The notes below the pieces were generated by a model. The model saw only the letters and a list, made by a program, of their open reading frames with translations, was not told the origin of the DNA and did not search any database. Position numbers and translations under genes: made by a program. From positions 1-27,972 of the forward strand of contig CAVSMB010000019.1 in assembly GCA_963728925.1 (NCBI GenBank): a DNA stretch of 27,972 bases, read 5' to 3'. This stretch comes from JBBPZA01 sp963728925 (GTDB lineage: Bacteria; Actinomycetota; Thermoleophilia; Solirubrobacterales; Solirubrobacteraceae). Positions 1 through 6,734 of this stretch are shown one piece after another (position 1 is the stretch's first letter; the number at the start of each line of letters is the position of its first letter).

Positions 1-42
1 CGGAGGAGCGGCCCCGCTCGACTATGGAATAGGCGGAGTGCC

Positions 43-1613
43 GTGACAGCGAATTCGTGGTCTGCCGTAGACGCCGCGACGGTGCCGGCCAAGCTGGCCC
101 GCGAGCTCCGCGACGCCTGGGAGCGCTTCGTCGCCGACTCGCCCATGGAGGACGTGGAGAGCGAGGTGCGTGATCCGATCGCCGCGTCGTGGGCCCGCTC
201 GCGCGACGCCGGGGTCGACCCCCACGGCTACGTCCTCGCGCCCGAGGTGCTCGCTCCGGGCGACGTTGACGACTGCTGGGAGCAGCATCCGCTGGCCGCG
301 GCCGGGCCGCTCGTGCGCGAGTGCCTGCGCGAGACGGCCCGGCCGGGCCGCTCGTGCGCGAGTGCCTGCGCGAGACGGCGATCGAGTCCGATCACCTCAT
401 GGTCGTGGCCGACGCCGACGGGACGCTGCTCATCGTCGACGGCGACGTGCGCATCCGCTCGCGAGCCGCCGACATGATGAACTTCGCCGCGGGCACGCTG
501 TGGAGCGAGGGCGGCGCAGGCACGAACGCCATCGGGACGGCGCTCGCCGCCGGCCATGCGGTGCAGGTCTTCGCCGCGGAGCACTTCACCGAGCGGGTCC
601 AGCGCTGGACGTGCGCCGCCGCGCCGGTGCGCGAGCCCGACGCGGGCCGCGTCATCGGCGTCGTCGACCTCACCGGCGACTTCACCGCGGTGCATCCCCA
701 CAGCCTCACCGCCGTCGTCGCGACCGCGCAGGCGATCGAGTCCTTCCTGCGCTGCCGGATGCACGACGAGGACGACCTCCTGCGGGCGCGCTACGCGCAC
801 CTCCTCGAAGCGGTCGGGGCGCGGCGCGCCCTGGTGCGGGCCAGCGGCCGGCTGCTCGCCGGCCGGCTCCACGGGGCAGCGCCCGGGGAGCGCATCACCC
901 TCCCCGAGGGCGGCGGCGAGTTCGCCCTACACGGCGGAGCCATCGCGGTCGCCGAGCCGACCGCCGCCGGGGAGGCGTTCATCGTGTCGCAGCCCGAGTC
1001 GCGACCGGCGGCGCGCGCGCGAGCCCCGCGGCTGCACCTCCGGTTGCTGGGGACCGAGCACCCGCAGGCCGACCTCGACGGGCGGGAGATCGCCCTGCGC
1101 CCGCGCCACGCCGACCTGCTGGTCCTGCTCGAGGCGCACCCGCGCGGCACGGACACCGAGCAGCTCAGCGTCGAGCTCTACGGCGATCGGGGCAATCCCG
1201 CCAGCGCGCGGGTCGAGATGTCGCGGCTGCGCAGGCTGTTTCCCGGCTGCCTGGACGCCGAGCGCTACGCGCTGGCCGTCGAGCTCGACAGCGACGCCGA
1301 GCACGTGCGCCGCGCGCTGCGCGCCGGATCGATCCGCCTGGCGGCGGAGCGCTACCGGGGCTGCTTGCTGGAGCGCTCGGAGGCGCCGGGGGTCGTCCGG
1401 CAACGCGACGAGCTCGACGGCTGGGTGCGCAACGCCGTGCTGACCAGCGACGATTGCGACGCCATGTGGCACTGGGTGCAGACTTCGTCCGGCGACCAGG
1501 ACCTCATGGCCTGGAGCCGCCTGCTCGGCGCGCTGCCCTACGACGACGCCCGGCGCCCGAAGGTTGCGGCGCACCTGGGTGCGTTGCGCCAAGAGCTCCA
1601 GACGCCGGTGTAA
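43..1613 (+). pseudogene. GAF-domain transcriptional regulator (MimR/AcoR-like), frameshifted
   Basis: Two frames together encode one regulator. The first starts at a GTG at 43 (GGAG at 35-38); the second runs to the TAA at 1611-1613. The N-terminal part matches AcoR-type activators: the IAASWARSRDAGVDP stretch, then a GAF domain with FAAGTLWSEGGAGTNAIGTA and the VIGVVDLTGDF strand. The C-terminal half carries an OmpR/SARP-like winged-helix (DLDGREIALRPRHADLLVLL). There is no AAA+ sigma-54 domain. A 41-bp tandem duplication at 299-379 shifts the frame, and removing it restores one ORF of about 509 residues. Regulators of this type (for example MimR) control mim/prm monooxygenase operons in mycobacteria, so it probably activates the downstream prm genes. 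The duplication may be a real mutation or an assembly error. Confidence 0.8.
299..379. repeat. 40-bp tandem duplication, period 41, causing a frameshift
   Basis: Positions 299-338 and 340-379 are identical 40-mers separated by one C. The period of 41 is not a multiple of three and moves the regulator from the frame of 43 to the frame of the downstream part. It encodes the GPLVRECLRETA segment twice. Confidence 0.95.
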
Positions 1614-1638
1614 CGGGCGTGTAACGCGGCGTTGCTGA
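1608..1638 (+). promoter_or_regulatory. Candidate operator/promoter element, copy 1 (paired TGTAAC boxes)
   Basis: Two TGTAAC boxes start at 1609 and 1620, exactly 11 bp apart, and are followed by GCGGCGTTGCTG. The first box contains the stop codon of the regulator gene. The same arrangement occurs at 6694-6724 just upstream of prmB (20 of 24 core bases identical, then TTGCTG/GTGCTG). Spacing of one helical turn suggests a dimer bound to one face of DNA. The regulator that binds it is inferred, not shown. Confidence 0.5.
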
Positions 1639-1647
1639 GATCCTCGG

Positions 1648-1664
1648 ACCGGCCTTGGGCCGGT
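1648..1664. terminator. Small perfect hairpin after the regulator gene
   Basis: ACCGGCC (1648-1654), loop TTG, GGCCGGT (1658-1664). It has no clear T-run after it, so it is either a weak terminator of the regulator gene or a structure near the IS110 end. Confidence 0.3.
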
Positions 1665-1684
1665 GAGGGGAGAGCCGCTTCTCG

Positions 1685-1780
1685 TCTCTCTATGAAGAAG
1701 GGCGGGTTGTCAATGGCGGTGGTGGTGTGGGGTTGGGTCCTGCGGGTTGCGGGTGGGCGAGCGGCGCTCATCTCTCTATG
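1685..1780. repeat. TCTCTCTATG direct repeat in the IS110 3' non-coding segment
   Basis: The 10-mer TCTCTCTATG occurs at 1685-1694 and again at 1771-1780. Between and after them are G/T-rich runs and a small CCTGC/GCAGG hairpin (1782-1797). It may mark a recombination core plus its guide copy in the element, or be chance. Confidence 0.35.
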
Positions 1781-1848
1781 GCCTGCTCAGCGGCAGGACC
1801 AGGCGACATTGGAGGCCGGCTCCGAGGGCTCAGGTCCAAAGAGGGCCG

Positions 1849-2895
1849 TCAGGCGGCCAGACGAAAAGTGGAGCCTCCCGGGGCGGGCGTGAAGGGTTGG
1901 TTGGTGGTGAGCATGTGCCAGATCGCTTCGGTGAGCTTTCTGGCGATGTCGATCTGGGCGACCTTGGCGCCGCGCTGGCGGCCGAGGCGGCGCTTGTTGC
2001 GCTGGTAGCGCTCGGCGTAGGCGGGGTGGCGGAGCGCGTGCATGGTGGCTTCGAGCATCGCCCAGCGCAGGTACTTGGGACCCTGTTTGGTCAACGGGCC
2101 GCGGCGGTCGCGATCGCCGGACTGATTCACGCGTGGGCAGAGCCCGGTGTAGCCGCAGAGCTTCTTCGCTGACGGGAAGCGGCGGATGTCGCCGATCTCG
2201 GCGGCGATCGTGAACGCCAGCACCCAGCCGATCCCGGGAACCGTCAACAGCAGCGGGACGTAGGGGTGATCGGCGCCGCCGGCTCGCAGGTCCTTGTTGA
2301 TCGCGTCGATCTGGGCGTCGAGGTCGCCGATGAGCTCCAGACTGGCGTCGACGGTGCCGCGCCACGGCTGCGGCACGTCGAGGCGGTCCAGCAGCTCGCG
2401 GCCGGCGACGCCGAACAGGTCGCTGACCGGGCACGGGTGCCCGAAGGTAATCAGCGTCGCGTGGATGCGGTGCTTGAGCATCGAGCGGTGCTTGACCAGA
2501 TGCATCCGAAAGCGCGCCAGCTCGCGCTCGCGCCGCACGCGCGGGTCCGGCAGCCAGATCTCCGGTACCAAGTCGCGCTCGGACAACACGGCCAGCACCC
2601 GCGCGTCGATCTTGTCGGTCTTGCACGCCAGCGGCGCCAGCCCCTTGACCTTCGCGGCGTCGGCGATCAGGACATCCCAGCCGAGCTCTTCGAGGCGGTC
2701 GTGCACGAACCGCGCGCCGGTCATCGACTCGATCACCGCGCGCACCGGCCGCTCGTGTCGGCCGACCCGGCGCGCCAGGCCCACCAGCCCGTCGGCATCC
2801 GGCGGCGACGCGAACTCCTCGACGATCTCACCACCCGCCGACAGCAGGCAGACGTCGATCTTCCGACGACTCAGATCCAATCCAGCGTGCAACAT
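1849..2895 (-). CDS. IS110 family transposase
   Basis: 348 residues, full length for the family. The N-terminal DEDD (RuvC-like) domain opens with GLDLSRRKIDVCLL and has the later acidic position in VRAVIESMTG. The C-terminal Transposase_20 domain contains LLTVPGIGWVLAFTIAAEIG and GPLTKQGPKYLRWAMLEA with the conserved serine region. It catalyses bridge-RNA-guided recombination in the family. It starts at an ATG (2895) with a GAGGAGG ribosome-binding site 9 bases upstream, and this site is buried in a hairpin (2902-2957). The gene appears intact and lies antisense to the neighbouring prm-region genes. Confidence 0.93.
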   Translation of the reverse strand: MLHAGLDLSRRKIDVCLLSAGGEIVEEFASPPDADGLVGLARRVGRHERPVRAVIESMTGARFVHDRLEELGWDVLIADAAKVKGLAPLACKTDKIDARVLAVLSERDLVPEIWLPDPRVRRERELARFRMHLVKHRSMLKHRIHATLITFGHPCPVSDLFGVAGRELLDRLDVPQPWRGTVDASLELIGDLDAQIDAINKDLRAGGADHPYVPLLLTVPGIGWVLAFTIAAEIGDIRRFPSAKKLCGYTGLCPRVNQSGDRDRRGPLTKQGPKYLRWAMLEATMHALRHPAYAERYQRNKRRLGRQRGAKVAQIDIARKLTEAIWHMLTTNQPFTPAPGGSTFRLAA

Positions 2896-2901
2896 GAGAA
2901 C

Positions 2902-2957
2902 GGGCCTCCTCGCGCTCGCTCCTCGATAACACGCTCAGCGTGGCACCGAGGAGGCCC
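2902..2957 (-). promoter_or_regulatory. Hairpin sequestering the IS110 transposase ribosome-binding site
   Basis: On the minus strand GGGCCTCCTCG pairs perfectly over 11 bp with CGAGGAGGCCC, which contains the GAGGAGG Shine-Dalgarno sequence for the ATG at 2895. A second small stem (CACGC-TCA-GCGTG, 2930-2942) lies in the loop. Such an arrangement would keep transposase translation low, as in other insertion sequences. A role as a terminal structure of the element is an alternative. Confidence 0.55.
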
Positions 2958-2974
2958 TCCTTCATGGCAGTCCA

Positions 2975-3822
2975 TTGCTGCACGCGCACGACTCCGACCG
3001 CGCGCCGGAGCCCGAACACCCGCGCCGCCCCGGAACGTCCGGAGCGCCGGAGACTGAGCGCCCGCGTGGCCCGAGAAGCGCCCGGGCCGTCCTTCAGCTG
3101 CTCGCGCTGCTGGCCCGCAGCGAGGGCCCGGTCCGCGCCGACAAGGCCGCCGAGACGCTCGGCAAGAGCCTCTCGGCGACCTATGAGCTGCTCGATGCGT
3201 TGTGCGCCGAGGGCTTCGCCATGCACCTCAAGCCGGCGGGCTACACGCTCGCGGATCCGGGGCGCGCCGCCGCCCTCGCGCAGAACGTCGACACCGCGCC
3301 GCCGGCCAGCCTCACCGCCGCGGTCGACGAGCTCTTCGAGCGCACCCACAAGCGCGCCTACCTTGCGGCGGCCCGCTCGGGCCAGGTGGTCATCCCCGTC
3401 GTCCGCGGGCGCCAGGCGTCCGCCGCATCCCGGGGCTGGGCGACGAGATCGGTGACGACGCCCACGCGCTCGCCCTGGGGAAGATCGCCCTCTCGCTGCT
3501 GAGCGCGGAGGGGCTGCAGCGCTATGTGGACCGCGGCCTGCGGGCGTTCACGCCCAAGACCATCGTGGCGCCCGAGGCGCTCCGGCGCGAGCTCCAGACC
3601 GTCCAGCGCACGGGGCTGGCCCTGGACTGCGAGGAGCACTCGGAGGACTTCTGCTGCCTCGCCGTGCCGGTCCTCAACGGGAGCCGGCAGACCGTCGCCG
3701 CCCTCGGGATCTCGATGTCCGCGAACGCCTTCGAGCACGAGCGAGAGGCGCTCGAGCCGATCCTGCGCGACATCGCCGAGCGGGCGATTCCGGCGCTGCC
3801 GGAGAAGCAGGCGAATTCTTGA
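2975..3822 (+). pseudogene. IclR family transcriptional regulator, frameshifted
   Basis: Two frames make one IclR protein of about 282 residues. The N-terminal winged helix (SARAVLQLLALLARSEGPVR then LGKSLSATYELLDALCAEGF) lies in the frame of 2975. The effector-binding domain, ending with the typical DCEEHSEDFCCLAVPVLNGS, lies in the second frame to 3822. The shift occurs near 3410-3425, where VVRGRQ should continue directly to GVRRIPGLGDEIG; one deleted base explains it. The only start seen is TTG 2975, close to the IS110 end, so the original start may have been displaced. It lies 63 bases upstream of prmA on the same strand and could have regulated it. Confidence 0.75.
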
Positions 3823-3885
3823 AATGCACACCCCCGCGCCGCCATCGTTACGAATGCCACCAGTCTCGAAAGGGAGGTTTCGCGC

Positions 3886-4486
3886 ATGAGCAGAGCCAGC
3901 GTCACGAAGGCTCATTCGAAGATCCAGGAGCTGTCCTGGGATCACGTGGTGGGAGCGCTACTCCGACCTCTCGAAGAAGAACGGCCACAAGCCGATCGCC
4001 TTCGAGCCCTCACTGTCGGACTACGAGTACCCGCACCGCTGCTGGAGCTGCATGGTGCCGTGCCTGATCCGCGAGGACATGGTGGTCGACGAGGTCGACG
4101 GACAGGTGCGCACCTACTGCTCGGAGACCTGCCACTGGACCGACGCGGTCGCCTTCCGGCCCGAGTACGAGGGCCGGCCGACCCCGGCCATGGGCCAGCT
4201 CACCGGCAAGCGCGAGTGCGAGACGCTGTACCACGGAATGGACGTCGCCGAGTTCATGCAGGAGCTGGGGTACGTGCGCGACGACGGCAAGACGCTCATC
4301 CCGCAGCCCCACCTGGACCTCGACCCCAAGAAGATGTGGACGCTGGACGAGGTCCGCGGCGCGACGCTGCAGAGCCCGAACGTGCTCCTCAACGAGATGT
4401 CGCCCGAGGAGCGCGAGAAGTACGTCGCGACCTACAAGGCGGGAGGCCCGGTGGGCCGCCCGGCGAAGGAGGGTGCCGCTTCCTGA
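3886..4486 (+). pseudogene. prmA: Propane monooxygenase hydroxylase large subunit, internal deletion
   Basis: It starts at ATG 3886 behind AGGGAGG. The first 19 codons (MSRASVTKAHSKIQELSWD) match the N-terminus of PrmA/MimA. The next recognisable part, in another frame from about 3947 (WWERYSDLSKKNGHKPIAFE), matches its C-terminal ~180 residues, including HRCWSCMVPCLIREDM, YCSETCHWTDAVAF and LDPKKMWTLDEVRG. The family is about 540 residues long, so roughly 345 codons are missing. That segment holds all the carboxylate and histidine ligands of the diiron centre, so no active hydroxylase can come from this copy. Both real deletion and assembly collapse are possible. In relatives prmA is directly followed by prmB; here a terminator and about 2.2 kb of other DNA intervene. 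Confidence 0.88.
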
Positions 4487-4515
4487 CCTGAAGTCCCCCC
4501 TCAACGAAGCGCGCT

Positions 4516-4553
4516 CGCGGCCGGGGCCTTCGGGCTCCGGCCGCGGCGTGTTT
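4516..4553 (+). terminator. Rho-independent terminator after prmA remnant
   Basis: A 13-bp stem (CGCGGCCGGGGCC at 4516-4528 and GGCTCCGGCCGCG at 4533-4545, with one G-T pair) has a TTCG tetraloop and is followed by GCGTGTTT. It lies 30 bases after the prmA stop, so transcription of prmA would not reach prmB. Confidence 0.75.
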
Positions 4554-4756
4554 AAGGTCCCTGGTCGGACGTCACCGCCCGGCACGCCGAACGCTGACAG
4601 TGACGAGGACCCAAGGATCGGCTTCCGCAACTCGGCCTGGGCTTGAGAACCGGGTGCCGCTGCTGCCTCCCAAGGAAGGCGCCGCCCCAGTGGCCGGCTA
4701 CGACGTTCGATGGCGGAGAGCACTGCCACATTTTCAGGCTTACGCAGCTTTACCGA
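4554..4756. other. Non-coding junction between prmA terminator and ATPase gene
   Basis: About 200 bases with no convincing gene. An in-frame extension of the ATPase back to 4643 exists but its sequence is Cys/Pro/Arg-rich and unlike the family N-terminus, so it was not accepted. This stretch probably holds the ATPase promoter and one edge of the foreign module inserted between prmA and prmB. Confidence 0.4.
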
Positions 4757-5980
4757 ATGGTGCTAAACCACGATAAAGTTGCAAAGACCGTGCGACCCGA
4801 GGACAACCCGTACACGCCGAACGCTGGCGCTGAGCCACGCTACTTGGCGGGTCGTGAGCACGAGCTCGACGCGTTTCGGGTGCTGTTGCGGCGCCTGAAG
4901 AAGGGCCACACCGACCAGTCGATGATCGTTGTCGGGCTGCGCGGCGTCGGCAAGACAGTCCTGCTGAGCACCTTCCGCGGTATCACCGAGGAGGAGGGCG
5001 ATCTCGTCGCGATCGAAGCGGAGATCACCAAGCATGAGGACTTCGGTCACCGGATGGGTGCGCTCGCCCGTCGCGCGCTGTTCAGCGTCGCCCCATCGGC
5101 CACGTGGAAGGACCGTGGCCGCCGCGCCGCCGCCGTGCTTCGCTCGTTCCAGATCACAGTCACGGCACAAGGCGAGCTGAGCGCGGGCCTAGGCGGAGTC
5201 GATCCCGCTGAAGGCGTAGCCGACAGCGGCAACTTGGCCGACGACCTGACCGATGTGTTCGTCGCGCTCGGCCAGGCGGCCGAAGAGCACGGCAAGGGCG
5301 TGGTCTTCATCCTGGACGAGGTGCAATTCCTAAACCTGCGTGAGTTCGAGGCGCTCATCGCCGCGCTCCACAGGACGGTCCAGCGACGCCTCCCGATCAC
5401 GCTGGTTGGCGCCGGGCTTCCGCAGTTGCCCGAGTTGGCCGGAGAAGCCAAGTCCTACGCCGAGCGGCTGTTCCGCTTCCCGACCGTTGACAGCCTAAAC
5501 CCCGAGCACGCCCGCGAGGCGCTCGTCGAGCCAGCGCGCGACCTCGGAGTCAACTACGAGCAGGACGCCGTCGACCAGATCATGGTGTACACCGAGGGCT
5601 ATCCCTACTTCATTCAGGAGTACGGGTCGGTCGTCTGGAATCTCGCGGACGCGGCGCCAATCACGCGAATGTGGGTTGGTCACGCGCGCGAGGCCGTCGA
5701 GGCCAAGTTGGATGAGAGCTTCTTCCGTGTCCGCGCCGACCGGACCACAGACGCAGAACTGAAGTACCTGCGTGCGATGGCCGAACTCGGCCCGGAGCCG
5801 CAGCTGGCCGGTGACGTCGCTGGTGTGCTGGGCCGCAAGTCAACGTCGCTCGGTCCGACGCGCGCGCGCCTGATCGAGAAGGGCCTGCTGTGGACGCCGT
5901 CGCACGGCTACGCGGCGTTCACCGTCCCGCAGTTCGACCGATACATGAAGCGCACCTACGAGCTCGGCCTATCGCGCTGA
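4757..5980 (+). CDS. AAA/ORC-type P-loop ATPase
   Basis: About 407 residues from ATG 4757. A GTG at 4790, giving VRPEDNPYTPNAGA, is an equally likely start because family members usually begin close to the DNPYTPNAG motif. Walker A is GLRGVGKT (residues 60-67) and Walker B is VVFILDEVQ (about 182-190). A sensor-like LVGAGLPQLPELAG and a C-terminal winged-helix-like segment (KSTSLGPTRARLIEKGLL) follow. It is a STAND/ORC-like ATPase family common in actinobacterial accessory DNA, with no established substrate. It stands alone, converging with vapC 19 bases away, and its codon use looks less GC-extreme than the prm genes. No further function is claimed. Confidence 0.75.
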   Translation: MVLNHDKVAKTVRPEDNPYTPNAGAEPRYLAGREHELDAFRVLLRRLKKGHTDQSMIVVGLRGVGKTVLLSTFRGITEEEGDLVAIEAEITKHEDFGHRMGALARRALFSVAPSATWKDRGRRAAAVLRSFQITVTAQGELSAGLGGVDPAEGVADSGNLADDLTDVFVALGQAAEEHGKGVVFILDEVQFLNLREFEALIAALHRTVQRRLPITLVGAGLPQLPELAGEAKSYAERLFRFPTVDSLNPEHAREALVEPARDLGVNYEQDAVDQIMVYTEGYPYFIQEYGSVVWNLADAAPITRMWVGHAREAVEAKLDESFFRVRADRTTDAELKYLRAMAELGPEPQLAGDVAGVLGRKSTSLGPTRARLIEKGLLWTPSHGYAAFTVPQFDRYMKRTYELGLSR

Positions 5981-5999
5981 GCCCGCGTTCTGGTGGCGC

Positions 6000-6377
6000 T
6001 CAGCGTACGTCGATCAGCGGTACGTCGTAGGCCGCGAAGCGCCGGTCGGCGGTGACGATCGTCAGTCGCTCGGAGCGGGCCTGCGCGATCAGCAATCGGT
6101 CGAATGGGTCGCGATGGTGCAGAGGCAGGTTCGCCACCGCGAGACCGTGATCGGGAGCGAGGCCGAGGACTCGAAGGCCGCTCTGCAGCACGTGGTCGTG
6201 GAAGTCCGGCGGCACCGTGAGCTTGCCGATCGCCGCCTGGACGCCGACCTCCGCAAAGGACACGACGCTGAACAGCAACTCGCTGGCGTGCTCGATCGCG
6301 TCACGCGCCGCCCGCTGGACGGGCCGTGATCCTTCCAGCTCCGAGAGCACGATGTGCGTATCCAGAAGCAGCCTCAC
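6000..6377 (-). CDS. vapC: VapC-type PIN-domain toxin (ribonuclease)
   Basis: 125 residues from GTG 6377. The PIN-domain acidic residues are visible: Asp in LLLDTHIVL, Glu in VVSFAEVGVQAAIGKL, Asp in HHRDPFDRLLIAQA and Asp in LTIVTADRRF. PIN toxins cleave RNA and are neutralised by the cognate antitoxin. The GTG start overlaps the expected antitoxin stop (GTGA), which is the usual coupling in such operons. The longer frame back to 6623 is a shadow of the antitoxin gene. Confidence 0.88.
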   Translation of the reverse strand: MRLLLDTHIVLSELEGSRPVQRAARDAIEHASELLFSVVSFAEVGVQAAIGKLTVPPDFHDHVLQSGLRVLGLAPDHGLAVANLPLHHRDPFDRLLIAQARSERLTIVTADRRFAAYDVPLIDVR

Positions 6378-6621
6378 GTCCGATCGTCGAGCAGTCGTCG
6401 AGCTCGGCTTCGGTGAACTCGAAGTCGTCGGCGACCGAGATGTGGCCGGCGAGCGAACCGCGGGCCGCAAGAAACCGCGCGCCCGGAGACTGCGACGGCT
6501 CGATCCGAACGAGCCGCGCCACGGGGACGCCGTCCCGCCCGATCTCCACGGCCTCTCCGGCCTCCACGCGCGCGAGCAGCTTCGACAGGTCCGTCTTGGC
6601 TTGACCGACGTTGACGAGCAC
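6374..6621 (-). pseudogene. vapB: Phd/VapB-type antitoxin, probable 1-base frameshift near its end
   Basis: GTG 6621 gives MLVNVGQAKTDLSKLLARVE followed by GEAVEIGRDGVPVARLV, the DNA-binding Phd/YefM fold signature, and then the toxin-binding tail SLAGHISVADDFEFTEAELDD. From there the frame runs on into vapC without a natural stop (to 6301). Adding one base near 6390 gives LLDDRT and a stop overlapping the vapC start, which is the expected architecture. A TTG at 6648 in the same frame is an alternative start but lies inside the operator palindrome. The antitoxin would bind vapC and repress its own promoter. Confidence 0.75.
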
Positions 6622-6638
6622 AACGATCAGGCTCGCAA

Positions 6639-6660
6639 GCTTGGTCAACCTTGACCAAGC
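6639..6660. promoter_or_regulatory. Perfect palindrome, candidate vapBC operator
   Basis: GCTTGGTCAA (6639-6648), spacer CC, TTGACCAAGC (6651-6660): a perfect 10-bp inverted repeat 18 bases upstream of the preferred vapB start. It contains TTGACC, a plausible -35 element for vapBC. Antitoxins of this class bind such repeats. Confidence 0.7.
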
Positions 6661-6693
6661 AGGGTGGGAGATCCCAAGCCCGCGTCCTCCCCC

Positions 6694-6724
6694 GTGTAGC
6701 GGCGATGTAACGCGGCGGTGCTGG
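6694..6724 (+). promoter_or_regulatory. Candidate operator/promoter element, copy 2, upstream of prmB
   Basis: TGTAGC at 6695 and TGTAAC at 6706 are 11 bp apart and followed by GCGGCGGTGCTG, matching the copy at 1608-1638 in order, spacing and orientation. It ends 10 bases before the prmB GTG start, which has no good ribosome-binding site, so a very short or leaderless transcript is conceivable. Confidence 0.55.
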
Positions 6725-6734
6725 ACTGTTCTCC

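Larger units (their letters stand above)
1665..2965 (-). mobile_element. IS110-family insertion sequence (ends not resolved)
   Basis: The element is defined by its intact transposase at 1849-2895. IS110 elements have no clear terminal inverted repeats and make little or no target duplication, so the boundaries are approximate. About 180-200 bases of non-coding DNA lie beyond the transposase stop (1665-1848), and a structured stretch of about 70 bases precedes the start (2896-2965). IS110 elements carry a bridge RNA in a non-coding end; in the IS1111 subgroup it is on the 3' side. The longer 3' segment here is therefore the better candidate, but no bridge RNA fold was established. Confidence 0.7.

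Noticed and set aside
170..1624. 484-codon plus-strand frame overlapping the GAF regulator
   Set aside because: Almost entirely Arg/Ala/Pro, with no recognisable domain; the regulator reads in the other two frames.
1619..1637. Sigma-54-like promoter (TGTAACG-N4-TTGCTG resembles TGGCACG-N4-TTGCT)
   Set aside because: The invariant GG of the -24 element is GT here, actinobacteria generally lack sigma-54, and the adjacent regulator has no AAA+ domain.
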